From NCBI GenBank assembly GCA_947459295.1, contig CANHCY010000008.1, positions 1 through 64,000 on the forward strand: DNA of 64,000 nt, read 5' to 3'. Positions 26,768 to 36,163 of the stretch are shown one piece after another. Each line of letters starts with the position of its first letter. Position 1 is the first letter of the stretch. The DNA is from Chitinophagaceae bacterium (GTDB taxonomy: Bacteria; Bacteroidota; Bacteroidia; Chitinophagales; Chitinophagaceae). Below the pieces are notes generated by a model, which was given only the letters and a program-made list of their open reading frames with translations, was not told the DNA's origin and did no database searches. A program made the translations under genes and the position numbers.

Positions 26768-27517
26768 ATGTGTTATTTTAATAGCCTTGTAGCTCCAAAT
26801 GGGGCATCGATTAACCTAAAAGGTAATACCCAAAAACTAGCTCCAACGCACATACCCCTTCAAAGTGGTTTTAGTTATAGCAATTGGCCTATAATTAAAG
26901 GCAGTACCGTAGATTTTGCCATCGAAAATGCTCATTGGGAACTCATTGCCCCATGGGTAAAAACTATAAAAGAAGCCGAGGCTGGTCGCGAAAAATTTAA
27001 TACCCTCAACGCCACTTGCGAAAGGCTGTTCGAAAGTAAATTGTTTAAACCAGCAGTACTAGAACATAGATGCCTCGTACTTTCTACCGGATTTTTTGAA
27101 TGGCGCCATTACAAACCCATAGGCGCCAAAAAAGAAATTGCCTACCCTTATTTTATTTCACTAAAAGATCAGCCGCTTTTTTACATGGCGGGTATTTACC
27201 AGCCTTGGACCGACAAAGAAACTGGTGAAACCATGGATACTTTTTCTATTGTTACAACAAAGGCAAATGGCCTCATGGAACAAATTCATAACAAGAAAAA
27301 AAGAATGCCTGCCATATTAAATGAAGTACAGGCTAATGAGTGGTTACAGCCACACTTATCTGAAGCCAAAATAATAGAGCTCGCATCTAGCACATATAAT
27401 GCGTCTTGCATGAGCGCCTACACTATAGATAAAAGTTTTAGAACATCGAGTGATCCATTAGAACAATTTGAATACCCTGATTTACCTAGGCTCTTTTTTT
27501 CCGATGAGCGTTTTTAA
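26768..27517 (+). CDS. SOS-response-associated peptidase (HMCES/YedK family)
   Basis: A 249-residue protein of the SRAP family, which forms a covalent DNA-protein crosslink at abasic sites through Cys2. The Met-Cys start (MCYF) fixes the start codon. Other active-site segments are visible: STGFFEW with the catalytic Glu, MAGIYQPW and IHNKKKRMPAIL with the catalytic His. The usual NAR-x-E motif reads NATCER here, so one normally conserved Arg seems changed. The start lies 3 nt after a TACCTTTA box. The 3' end overlaps the convergent DJ-1-like gene by 36 bp. Confidence 0.9.
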   Translation: MCYFNSLVAPNGASINLKGNTQKLAPTHIPLQSGFSYSNWPIIKGSTVDFAIENAHWELIAPWVKTIKEAEAGREKFNTLNATCERLFESKLFKPAVLEHRCLVLSTGFFEWRHYKPIGAKKEIAYPYFISLKDQPLFYMAGIYQPWTDKETGETMDTFSIVTTKANGLMEQIHNKKKRMPAILNEVQANEWLQPHLSEAKIIELASSTYNASCMSAYTIDKSFRTSSDPLEQFEYPDLPRLFFSDERF

Positions 27518-28177
27518 AAGTAGTTGAGCAACCGCCTCTGATGATGCAGGATTTTGCCCAGTAATTAACAAGCCATCATGCTCTGTGTATGAAGCCCAGT
27601 CGGCACCTTTACTAAAATGTGCACCCAATTTTACCAACTCTTCTTCCAACAAAAAAGGAACAACTTTAGTTAAACCAACCCCTTCTTCTTCTGTATTAGA
27701 AAAGCAAGTAAGTTTTTTTCCTTTCACTAGTGGATGACCATTTTCGGCTTTCGCTTTTAATAATGCAGCAGGCGCATGACACACAAAAGCAATTGGTTTT
27801 TGCGTATTATAAAATCCTTCAATTAATGCAATAGAATCTTTATCATTTGCTAAATCCCATAAAGGACCATGGCCACCAGGATAAAATACAGCATCGTAAT
27901 CATCCCATTTAATCTCGCATAGTTTTTTTGAGTGCGCCACTTTATCAATAGCATCTTCATCGGCATAAAATCTTTTTGTGGTCAGTGTTTGCGCCTCTTT
28001 AGATTCACTTTTAGGATCTATAGGAGGCTGCCCACCTGCAGGCGAAGCAATGGTTAATACTGCTCCAGCATCTTGCAATACATAATAGGGAGCCGTAAAT
28101 TCTTCTACCCAAAAACCTGTTTTTTCACCCGTAGTTCCTAGCGCACTATGTGATGTTAATACCATTAAAATTCTCAT
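27482..28177 (-). CDS. DJ-1/PfpI family protein (class I glutamine amidotransferase-like)
   Basis: A 231-residue protein of the DJ-1 superfamily, of the Hsp31/KDGA-like glyoxalase branch. The nucleophile elbow is FVCHAPAAL (C133, H134), the conserved acid lies in WVEEF (E25/E26), and the YPGGHGPLWDL loop (100-109) is characteristic. Likely roles are protein or nucleotide deglycation, or cofactor-independent glyoxalase III activity; the sequence does not decide. It is cytosolic and monocistronic. Confidence 0.88.
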   Translation of the reverse strand: MRILMVLTSHSALGTTGEKTGFWVEEFTAPYYVLQDAGAVLTIASPAGGQPPIDPKSESKEAQTLTTKRFYADEDAIDKVAHSKKLCEIKWDDYDAVFYPGGHGPLWDLANDKDSIALIEGFYNTQKPIAFVCHAPAALLKAKAENGHPLVKGKKLTCFSNTEEEGVGLTKVVPFLLEEELVKLGAHFSKGADWASYTEHDGLLITGQNPASSEAVAQLLLKTLIGKKEPR

Positions 28178-28397
28178 GATGTAAATATTGAAATGTGATT
28201 TTATAAAGAGGAAAGGTCTGAAGTAAATACGGCTATTAGTTATAAAGTGCTACATAATATTTACATAATCCACTGATTTATAAGACCCAAACGTAGAAAT
28301 GATAAAGTAGAAATTTTTAAATGAGAAAAGAAAGGTGAAAAATTGAAAAAATCATTAAATTCAACTTTATACTTAACACTAAACATTTAAACAAATC

Positions 28398-28817
28398 ATG
28401 AAAAAGATTTTACTACTCAACGCAATGTTGTTATTATCAACATGCATGTTTGCACAAACGCTCAAAAAAGGCAGTTTATTAGGTCTTCACAAAGGCACTG
28501 TAACCTTAAGTCCAAATGTGACTATGGAACAGTTTAAAAAATATTATTTTAATGAATATGCTACCGAATTCATCAAACTATTTAAGGTAAAATTAGTTGA
28601 AGTGACTGCTGCTCGTGGCGCAGATGTCAAAAAAAATGACACTGAAATGGCTATACTTTATATTTTTGAACCGAAAGCAAGAGATAAATTTTTTAATGCC
28701 GATGGTAAATTAAATCAATTAGGTACTGACTTGTTTGCTAAATTAAAACCGAATTCAGATGAATTAGCTAAACTAGGTAAGTTTACCTCTACCTTTACCG
28801 ATTGGGAAATTCAATAA
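28398..28817 (+). CDS. Small secreted protein of unknown function
   Basis: A 139-residue protein with a clear signal peptide (MKKILLLNAMLLLSTCMFAQ). The mature part contains a segment TMEQFKKYYFNEYATEFIKLFKVKLVEVTAARG reminiscent of a ferredoxin-like stress or dabb fold, and ends in FTDWEIQ. No catalytic motif is seen. It stands alone and is followed by a hairpin terminator at 28853. Expression as an independent unit is well supported; function is not. Confidence 0.7.
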   Translation: MKKILLLNAMLLLSTCMFAQTLKKGSLLGLHKGTVTLSPNVTMEQFKKYYFNEYATEFIKLFKVKLVEVTAARGADVKKNDTEMAILYIFEPKARDKFFNADGKLNQLGTDLFAKLKPNSDELAKLGKFTSTFTDWEIQ

Positions 28818-28852
28818 GCAAATTAATATTTTCATAATCCAATAATACTACT

Positions 28853-28880
28853 GAGGCCCCTAGCAATAGGGACCTCTTTT
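28853..28880 (+). terminator. Rho-independent terminator
   Basis: An imperfect 10-bp hairpin, GAGGCCCCTA / TAGGGACCTC with one C-A mismatch and a GCAA loop, is followed by TTTT. It lies 35 nt after the stop of the preceding small secreted protein gene. The remaining stretch to 29067 shows nothing recognisable. Confidence 0.75.
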
Positions 28881-29067
28881 ACCCTTGCGTATGGAAGGAA
28901 GAAAATATATACAAAACCCTGGATTATTAGCTGCAGGCCTTTACCACTCGCCAATTAAAGCAATTACCGAATTTATTTAACTAATTTGAAAAAATTAAAT
29001 CGTATTTAATATACCAAGTCTAAATCAAAAGATTTTCTTAAAATAAGCCAACATATAGCAACTTCCT

Positions 29068-29096
29068 TTGTTAAGATTGGGAACTCGCTAATTTCG
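29068..29096 (+). promoter_or_regulatory. Candidate promoter ahead of the RND efflux region
   Basis: TTG at 29068-29070, an 18-bp spacer and TAATTTCG at 29089-29096 (one mismatch from TAnnTTTG). The next ATG is only 8 nt downstream, so a leaderless start for the 106-residue frame is suggested. Confidence 0.35.
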
Positions 29097-29104
29097 CGGC
29101 ACAA

Positions 29105-29425
29105 ATGGCTAGCACTCAACCAAGCAACTGGATAAAAATGACTCTCATGTTACTCTGCATGCAAATGCTCAGTAACGGTATTGTCCTTCCCTACCTTGAT
29201 ACAGCAACTTCCATAACAAAACTAGTTTCTACCAATCAAGAAGAGGCACCAACCGAATCTGAAGATAACGGTATAGAAAAATCCACGTCTATTGACGCCA
29301 TTGAAATTGCTAAAAAAGATCCAGTATATCCAAATACAAAAGGACTCAAAATTGTCCCCCTAGATAATACAGCTGCTTCCTTGTATCAGCCCGAGTTACA
29401 TACACCCCCACCCAAACAAGCATAG
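29105..29425 (+). CDS. Hypothetical protein upstream of RND efflux operon
   Basis: A 106-residue frame with a weak N-terminal hydrophobic stretch (MTLMLLCMQMLSNGIVL) and an acidic, Thr/Glu-rich remainder ending in Pro-rich TPPPKQA. I do not recognise a family. Support comes from a promoter-like element just upstream, co-orientation with the efflux genes 65 bp downstream, and normal codon content. It could instead be a leader region with a fortuitous frame. Confidence 0.4.
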   Translation: MASTQPSNWIKMTLMLLCMQMLSNGIVLPYLDTATSITKLVSTNQEEAPTESEDNGIEKSTSIDAIEIAKKDPVYPNTKGLKIVPLDNTAASLYQPELHTPPPKQA

Positions 29426-29490
29426 CCATTGTTAGCATCTTGCCAACCCGTTTATCCATTTATTTTATTGCTTCAAGTAAATTTTAATCA

Positions 29491-30582
29491 ATGACTAAGA
29501 TTGCATTGTCTATTCTACTATTATTGACTTTAACGTCCTGTTCTGAAAATACGCCTACTCCCGAAATCAAATCGTATCAAGTAGTAAATCCCATCATTAC
29601 GGATACAACTTATGAACGCGAGTATGCCACCAATATCAACTCTTTACAAAACGTTGAAATCAGAAACAAAGTAAGAGGTTTTATTGAAGAAATTTATGTT
29701 GATGAGGGTCAAAAAGTACAAACCGGACAAATTCTATTTGCACTCAATAGTAAAGAACTTGAACAACAAATACACAAGGCAGAAGCAACCCTACAAAGTG
29801 CGCAAGCAGAATTAAAAGGAGTCGAAATTGAATACGACAATACAAAAAAATTATTTGATAAAAACATTGTTGCAAAATCTGAACTTGATTTATGGGCCAC
29901 TAAAGTAGCGCTTCAAAAAGCTAAATTAAGTGCCGCGAGGGTTGAAAAAGAGCAAGCAACGCTTCACTTTCAGTTCACCAAAATAAGAGCTCCTTTTAAT
30001 GGCGTTATCAATAGAATTCCATTTAAAAAAGGAAGTCTAGTAGATGAAGGAGCCCTACTAACATCTATTTCAAACAATGAATTTGTATACGCTTATTACA
30101 ACGTTTCAGAAATAGATTATTTAGAATATGCACAGGACAATAACAAATCAAATAACAAGGTTAAACTAGTTTTAGCCAACAATACCCTATACCCCCAACA
30201 AGGTGTAATTGAAACCACCGAATCAGAATTTGATGCTTCGACCGGAAACATCGCATTTAGGGCCAAATTTCCAAATGAGGGCCGGCTACTAAAACAAGGA
30301 TCTAGTGGTAAAATATTAGCGCCATCGCATTTTAAAAATGCAATATTAATTCCTCAAAAAGCCACATTTGAAGTACAAGGAAATATTTACGTATACATTG
30401 TTGATAAACAAAATAAAGTGGGTATTAAAAAAATTAACCCGGTTGTAAGGTTATCTAATTTTTTTGTTTTAGACATAGGCCTAGAAAAAACAGATGCTAT
30501 CATTTTAGAGGGTATTCAATCTGTTAAAGAAGGTGACATTATAAAGCCGCAGCTCGTTAAAATGCCTTCATTTTCGAAATAA
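29491..30582 (+). CDS. RND efflux periplasmic adaptor subunit (membrane fusion protein)
   Basis: A 363-residue lipoprotein: the signal peptide ends LTSCSE. The family layout is visible: a barrel-hybrid start (VRGFIEEIYVDEGQKVQTGQILF, the half lipoyl motif), an alpha-hairpin at about 95-150, the returning lipoyl half (IRAPFNGVINRIPFKKGSLV), then beta-barrel and membrane-proximal domains. It links the inner-membrane pump to the outer-membrane channel. The pump gene follows after 14 bp and the channel gene is next, so all three components of one pump are encoded together. Confidence 0.93.
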   Translation: MTKIALSILLLLTLTSCSENTPTPEIKSYQVVNPIITDTTYEREYATNINSLQNVEIRNKVRGFIEEIYVDEGQKVQTGQILFALNSKELEQQIHKAEATLQSAQAELKGVEIEYDNTKKLFDKNIVAKSELDLWATKVALQKAKLSAARVEKEQATLHFQFTKIRAPFNGVINRIPFKKGSLVDEGALLTSISNNEFVYAYYNVSEIDYLEYAQDNNKSNNKVKLVLANNTLYPQQGVIETTESEFDASTGNIAFRAKFPNEGRLLKQGSSGKILAPSHFKNAILIPQKATFEVQGNIYVYIVDKQNKVGIKKINPVVRLSNFFVLDIGLEKTDAIILEGIQSVKEGDIIKPQLVKMPSFSK

Positions 30583-30596
30583 AGAAAGAAATTAAA

Positions 30597-33500
30597 ATGA
30601 ATTTAAAATTTACAAATAGGCCCATATTATCCATTGTTATTTCAATATTTATTTTGTTATTGGGCGTTATTGCAATGACGCAATTACCCATTACACAGTT
30701 CCCAAATATTGCGCCACCAGAAGTTACCGTTACCACTAAATATACGGGAGCAAATGCAGAGACCTGCGTTAAGGCGGTAGTAACACCACTAGAAAGAGCC
30801 ATTAATGGTGTACCGGGAATGTCTTACATGTCATCGGTATCGGGTAATGATGGAACCAGCGTTATTTCAATTGTTTTTAAAGCTGGAACTGATCCTGAAT
30901 TAGCAGCGGTGAATGTTCAAAACAGGGTATCCTCCGCACTAGATGAACTTCCGCAAGAAGCAGTAAAAGCAGGGGTTATTGTTGAAAAAGTACAAAATAG
31001 TATGTTACTCTATATTAACTTATTGAGTAACGATTCAACCATCGATGAAAAGTTCTTGTACAACTTTGCCGACATCAATATATTACCTGAACTTAAAAGA
31101 ATTGAGGGAGTAGGTTTTGCGGATATTATGGGAATGCGGGAATATTCAATGCGCGTTTGGTTGAACCCGGTTAAAATGACTGCTTATAATGTGTCTAGTC
31201 AAGACGTTATCGAAAGCCTACAGCAACAAAATATTGAAGCTGCTCCGGGTAAAGTAGGTGAAAGCTCTGGAAAAAATGCACAATCCTTACAATATGTATT
31301 AAAATACATTGGGAAATTTAATACAGAAGAGCAGTACAAAAACATTATCGTAAAAAGTACCGTAACTGGTGAAGTTTTAAAGTTAAAAGATATTGCTGAT
31401 GTAGAATTAGGCTCGCAAGAATATGACGTTATCTCAAAAGAAAATGGAAAGCCTTCTGCGGCCATCCTATTAAAACAAAGGCCGGGCACGAATGCAAATG
31501 AGGTCATTCAAAATATCAAAAAGAGAATGGATGAGCTCAAAGAAGGGTTCACCGCAGATATAGATTATACCGTTAGCTACGATATCTCAAATTTTTTAAA
31601 CGCCTCCATGAAAGTGGTTTATAAAACCCTATTGGAAGCGTTCATTCTCGTATCACTGGTTGTATTTATTTTCTTACAGGATTGGAGATCTACCCTTATT
31701 CCTGCTTTAACAGTACCCGTTTCACTTGTAGGAACTTTTTTGTTTATGCAGTTATTTGGATTTTCAATCAACCTAATTACACTATTTGCACTCGTACTTG
31801 CCATTGGTATAGTGGTAGATAATGCCATTGTAGTTGTGGAAGCTGTGCACTATAAGATGGCCACCTTTAACTTGAGCCCATTAAAAGCAACCGACGAGGC
31901 CATGCAAGAAATCACTGGGGCCATTATTGCTATTACGCTTGTGATGTCGGCGGTATTTATTCCGGTATCCTTTATACCTGGACCAACCGGTATTTTTTAT
32001 AGGGAATTTTCACTCACCATGGCAGTTGCCATTGTATTATCTGGCGTTGTAGCCCTTACATTAACGCCTGCGTTATGCGTTATGCTTTTAAAGCCGCACC
32101 AACATGGGCATGCACCAAAAAATTGGTTAGATAAATTTTTATTTGGATTTAATAAACGCTATGATGGTGTTGAAAATAAATTTCAAAAGATCATTGAAAA
32201 AATCTCGCCAAAACGCTTTTTCATTTTTGGTATTTTACTTGTATTTAGTTTTTCTACAGGACTACTGGGCAAAATTATTCCGGGCGGATTTATTCCTAAC
32301 GAAGACCAAGGCACCATATATGTAAACGTTACTTCGCCTTCAGGTGCTACCCTAGAAAGGACAGAAAAAGTAGTAGACGAAATTCAACGCGTGGCCAATG
32401 GGTTAGACATGGTTTCCTCTGTTTCTACACTGGCAGGCTTTAACGTATTAACAGATGGAACGGGCGCCAACTTTGGAATGAATTTAATTGGCCTCAAGAA
32501 CTGGGACCAAAGAAAATATTCTGACCAACAAATTATTGCTATACTAAGAGAAAAAACAAGTCATATTAAAGACGCAAAAATCGAATTTTTTACGCCGCCG
32601 CCAGTTCCTGGGTATGGTAATGCAAGTGGTTTTGAACTCCGACTTCTAGACAAAACAGGAAAAGGAGATTTAAAAGCATTTGAAAAAGTAACCAATGATT
32701 TTGTAGCGGAACTGAATAAAAATGAAGCCATCACCAATACCTTCACTTCATTTGACGCGTCATACCCGCAGTTCATGGTAAATATAGATTACTTGAAAGC
32801 TGCACAAAAAAATATTGTAGTAGAAGATATCTTAAATACCCTACAAACTTACTTGGGTAGTGATTACGCAACCAACTTTATCAAATTTGGGCAGCTGTAT
32901 AGAGTAATGGTACAGGCGGCTCCTGAATTTAGAGCACATCCTGAAGATGTATTAAAATTAACGGTAAAAAATATCAATGGAGAAATGGTTCCTGTTGCAA
33001 CATTTGCAACCATCGAAAAAATTTATGGGTCAGAGCAAGTGACGCGTTACAACATGTATCCATCTGCTATCATTAATGGTGAGCCAGAAAAAAAGTTTAG
33101 TAGTGGTCAGGCAATTGATGCCATTAAAGCAACCGCAAAAACTAAACTACCCAAAGGTTATGATTTTGACTGGGCAGGATCCTCCAAAGATCAAGCCAAT
33201 CAGGGCAGCGAATCTATTATCATCTTTTTAATTAGTTTACTTTTTATTTATTTACTATTATCTGCACAATATGAAAGCTTCTGGCTTCCTATGCCTGTTA
33301 TTCTTTCACTACCTACTGGTGCAGCAGGCGCTTTCTTATTTTTATTGATGATGGGATTAGAAAATAATATTTATGCGCAAATAGCCATTGTCATGCTCAT
33401 TGGACTACTTGGCAAAAATGCAATTCTAATTGTTGAATTTGCAGCCTTAAAAGAGAAAGAGGGTAAAACACCATTAGAAGCTGCTATTGAGGCAGCTAAA

Positions 33501-33743
33501 TTAAGGCTCCGTCCAATTTTAATGACATCCTTTGCGTTTGTTGCAGGCTTAATACCACTTCTAATTGCAACAGGAGCTGGCGCCATTGGCAATAAAACCA
33601 TTGGTGCTACTGCAACAGGCGGCATGCTATTTGGAACCATATTTGGCGTACTAATTATACCTGGATTATATGTCGTGTTTGCAAAACTAGAAGCCAAACG
33701 CCATCGTAAAAAACAGGAATTGCCAATTACTGAAAAAATATAA
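30597..33743 (+). CDS. RND efflux permease, HAE1 (AcrB-like) type
   Basis: A full-length 1048-residue proton-driven multidrug pump. The start (FTNRPILSIVISIFILLLGVIAM), the porter-domain segment VQNSMLLYINLLS, and helix 4 with AIGIVVDNAIVVVEAV carrying the proton-relay Asp are clear; the second-half equivalents (MLIGLLGKNAILIVEFA, RLRPILMTS) complete the twelve-helix layout. It sits between adaptor and channel genes. The export substrate cannot be predicted from sequence. Confidence 0.95.
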   Translation: MNLKFTNRPILSIVISIFILLLGVIAMTQLPITQFPNIAPPEVTVTTKYTGANAETCVKAVVTPLERAINGVPGMSYMSSVSGNDGTSVISIVFKAGTDPELAAVNVQNRVSSALDELPQEAVKAGVIVEKVQNSMLLYINLLSNDSTIDEKFLYNFADINILPELKRIEGVGFADIMGMREYSMRVWLNPVKMTAYNVSSQDVIESLQQQNIEAAPGKVGESSGKNAQSLQYVLKYIGKFNTEEQYKNIIVKSTVTGEVLKLKDIADVELGSQEYDVISKENGKPSAAILLKQRPGTNANEVIQNIKKRMDELKEGFTADIDYTVSYDISNFLNASMKVVYKTLLEAFILVSLVVFIFLQDWRSTLIPALTVPVSLVGTFLFMQLFGFSINLITLFALVLAIGIVVDNAIVVVEAVHYKMATFNLSPLKATDEAMQEITGAIIAITLVMSAVFIPVSFIPGPTGIFYREFSLTMAVAIVLSGVVALTLTPALCVMLLKPHQHGHAPKNWLDKFLFGFNKRYDGVENKFQKIIEKISPKRFFIFGILLVFSFSTGLLGKIIPGGFIPNEDQGTIYVNVTSPSGATLERTEKVVDEIQRVANGLDMVSSVSTLAGFNVLTDGTGANFGMNLIGLKNWDQRKYSDQQIIAILREKTSHIKDAKIEFFTPPPVPGYGNASGFELRLLDKTGKGDLKAFEKVTNDFVAELNKNEAITNTFTSFDASYPQFMVNIDYLKAAQKNIVVEDILNTLQTYLGSDYATNFIKFGQLYRVMVQAAPEFRAHPEDVLKLTVKNINGEMVPVATFATIEKIYGSEQVTRYNMYPSAIINGEPEKKFSSGQAIDAIKATAKTKLPKGYDFDWAGSSKDQANQGSESIIIFLISLLFIYLLLSAQYESFWLPMPVILSLPTGAAGAFLFLLMMGLENNIYAQIAIVMLIGLLGKNAILIVEFAALKEKEGKTPLEAAIEAAKLRLRPILMTSFAFVAGLIPLLIATGAGAIGNKTIGATATGGMLFGTIFGVLIIPGLYVVFAKLEAKRHRKKQELPITEKI

Positions 33744-33745
33744 TC

Positions 33746-35167
33746 ATGCAACGTTACCGTTTATATATACTTAGCTTATTTGTTTTATTGATTGGATGTA
33801 GTACTCCTTCTACGCTAGTAGAACTAAAAAATACTATAACAACTCCACCAAAGTTTTTTGACGTTGAAGCGAATACAAAACAAGATAGCTTGCAATGGGA
33901 TCTTATCATCAATGATCCTATTTTAAAGGCTTTGATTGATACAGCGATACAAAATAACAAATCGCTTCAAATGGCCTACCAAAAAATTGAACTCGCCCGC
34001 AGTCAACGTCAATTTACAAAAGGCAACCTGCTACCTCAACTAAATGTAACAACAAGTGGCGCTGTAAGAAAATTTGGATTATATACCATGGATGGCGCCG
34101 GTAATATTGCCACAGAAATTATCCCAGGTAAAATGGTACCTATCGATTTACCGGATATGTATTTGGGTATACAAACCACATGGGAGGCAGATATTCGAGG
34201 TCGTTTAAAAAATCTAGATAAGGCCGCGCTGTCAAAATTTTTTGCGAGCCAGGAGGGCTTTAAATTTGTAGTAAGCAGTTTGGCAGCTGATGTAGCACTC
34301 TCCTACTATGAACTTCTAGCACTCGACAATGAACTAATTGTAACAAGAGAAAATGCTAAAAAAGAAAATGAAGTATTAGCATTTATTAAAGCCCAAAAAG
34401 AAGTAGGCAAGGTAAACGAACTTGCCGTACAGCAGTTTACGGCTCAATATTACACGCTAACCATACTAGAAAAAGAAATCTTACAAAATATTAGAAAAGA
34501 AGAAAATAGACTTAACTTTTTATTAGGGAGGTATCCAACAACCATTGCAAGAAATGGAGCTAGCCTATATATGCAAAGTCAGTTTCTTTCTAAAGGTATT
34601 CCATCCAATATTTTAGAAAATAGGCCTGATATTAAAGCAGCGGAACTACAAATTACAGCAAGTAAATTTGACCTAAATGCTGCTAAAGCCGCTTTTTATC
34701 CTTCCTTTACTATAAACCTTGGATATGGACTCCAAGCCTTTAATCCCAGCTTCTTTTTTAGAAGCCCTGAATCTATTGCGTATAATACGATCGGTAGTCT
34801 AGTAGCGCCGCTCGTCAATAAAGCTGCAATTAAATCGCAATTCAATACTGCTAAAACCAACCAATTAGAAGCGATGCTAAATTATCAGCAAACTATTTTA
34901 AATGCTTATGTAGATGTGGTTAATGACTTTACAGAAATAGACCATTTAGAAGAAATTAAACAGTTAACGAGCCTCAAGTCTAACTCTTTTGAAAAGGCTG
35001 TTGAAAGTTCATTTGATTTATACAAAGCAGCGAGGGTACCCTACTATGATGTCCTTTTGAGCCAACAAAATGCATTACAAACTAATATCGAATTAATCCT
35101 GATACATAAGCGAAGCAAAAGTAGCTTGGTTAAATTATTTAAAAACCTAGGAGGACGCTGGCAATAG
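33746..35167 (+). CDS. RND efflux outer-membrane channel (TolC/OprM family)
   Basis: A 473-residue outer-membrane factor with a lipoprotein signal (LLIGCSTPS). Two internally related halves show the helical-hairpin features of the NodT subfamily: AYQKIELARSQRQFTKGNLLPQLNV in the first half and ENRPDIKAAELQITASKFDLNAAKAAFYPSF in the second. The gene begins 2 bp after the pump stop codon, consistent with coupled translation. It converges on a LysR gene 8 bp away without a visible terminator. Confidence 0.92.
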   Translation: MQRYRLYILSLFVLLIGCSTPSTLVELKNTITTPPKFFDVEANTKQDSLQWDLIINDPILKALIDTAIQNNKSLQMAYQKIELARSQRQFTKGNLLPQLNVTTSGAVRKFGLYTMDGAGNIATEIIPGKMVPIDLPDMYLGIQTTWEADIRGRLKNLDKAALSKFFASQEGFKFVVSSLAADVALSYYELLALDNELIVTRENAKKENEVLAFIKAQKEVGKVNELAVQQFTAQYYTLTILEKEILQNIRKEENRLNFLLGRYPTTIARNGASLYMQSQFLSKGIPSNILENRPDIKAAELQITASKFDLNAAKAAFYPSFTINLGYGLQAFNPSFFFRSPESIAYNTIGSLVAPLVNKAAIKSQFNTAKTNQLEAMLNYQQTILNAYVDVVNDFTEIDHLEEIKQLTSLKSNSFEKAVESSFDLYKAARVPYYDVLLSQQNALQTNIELILIHKRSKSSLVKLFKNLGGRWQ

Positions 35168-35175
35168 AATTAGAA

Positions 35176-36078
35176 CTACAACGAAAACTTACTTATGATA
35201 TTTTTCTTTTCTAATTCCAGGTATTTTAGATAAGATTCTGCTATTGGCGTTAACCGTTTTTCTTTAAGCCATATTAACTGCCAGGTTGTTTTTAAAGGAA
35301 GGCCTTTAATCGGAATAATTTTAAGCAATCCGTTTTGTATTTCATTACGAATCCCAATGAGTGGCATTATGGAGTAGCCAAGTCCAGAAATAATCGCATG
35401 CTTGACCGCTTCATTAGATGTGAGCTCTAACTTTTTTTTAATTTTAATTTTGTTTTTAGCAATAAATTTTTTCATAACCTGCCTAGTACCAGAACCCTTT
35501 TCTCTGAATATAAATGGAGTTGAGGCAAGCTGTTCTTCAATTTTAATTTCTGGACCAACCTCTTTGTTACCTACTAAATACAGCTCATTTGGTATGAGGT
35601 TAAATTTTTCTACTTGGATATCATCTGGGAGTATTGATACAAGTGCAAAATCAATTTCATTATCTAAAAGACTTTGAATCACTTTTGATTTGTTTGTAAC
35701 ATCCATGGTTAAATCGATGTTCACATTATTTTTTAAAAAATCAGATAAAAAATAAGGCATGATATACTTACCAGTTGAAACAATAGATATGCGCAAATGG
35801 CCCGCTAAATTATTTTTAAAATTTTGTGATCTATAATTGATATTATCAATCTCACTAATGATACTTTCTGCTGCTAATGCAATTTCTTTTCCAAGCGCAG
35901 TAACATGTATTCTTCGTTGAATGATTTCAATTAAAGGATAGTCAAACTGTTGTTGGAAATTTTTTAACTGTATAGAGATGGCGGGTTGGGTTAAGTTAAG
36001 CTGCTCTGCCGATTTTGTGATACTCAAGGTTTGTGTGATTTTCAAGTATATCCTTAACTGATTGAGGGTATAGTTCAT
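35176..36078 (-). CDS. LysR-family transcriptional regulator (CbbR/CcmR-like context)
   Basis: A 300-residue regulator with an N-terminal winged helix-turn-helix (residues 1-60; TKSAEQLNLTQPAISIQLKNF is the recognition region) and a two-lobed effector domain from about 88 (GHLRISIVSTGKYIMPYFL). It diverges from a 62-residue membrane protein and an SbtA-type transporter across 85 bp that contain a perfect inverted repeat. Regulators of this type control carbon-uptake genes in autotrophs; control of the neighbouring bicarbonate transporter is the simplest inference. The ATG at 36078 directly abuts the repeat, implying autoregulation. Confidence 0.9.
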   Translation of the reverse strand: MNYTLNQLRIYLKITQTLSITKSAEQLNLTQPAISIQLKNFQQQFDYPLIEIIQRRIHVTALGKEIALAAESIISEIDNINYRSQNFKNNLAGHLRISIVSTGKYIMPYFLSDFLKNNVNIDLTMDVTNKSKVIQSLLDNEIDFALVSILPDDIQVEKFNLIPNELYLVGNKEVGPEIKIEEQLASTPFIFREKGSGTRQVMKKFIAKNKIKIKKKLELTSNEAVKHAIISGLGYSIMPLIGIRNEIQNGLLKIIPIKGLPLKTTWQLIWLKEKRLTPIAESYLKYLELEKKNIISKFSL

Positions 36079-36080
36079 AA

Positions 36081-36103
36081 ATTATATTTATCCCAAATAT
36101 AAT
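36081..36103. promoter_or_regulatory. Candidate LysR operator (9-bp inverted repeat)
   Basis: ATTATATTT and AAATATAAT form a perfect 9-bp inverted repeat around the 5-bp centre ATCCC. It contains T-N11-A pairs typical of LysR-type sites and lies 2 bp from the LysR start codon and 60 bp from the divergent small gene. Confidence 0.55.
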
Positions 36104-36163
36104 AACAATAAATAATAGTTATAATGTAAAATAAAGGAGTTTTGCTGCCATCAAACGCAGCCT

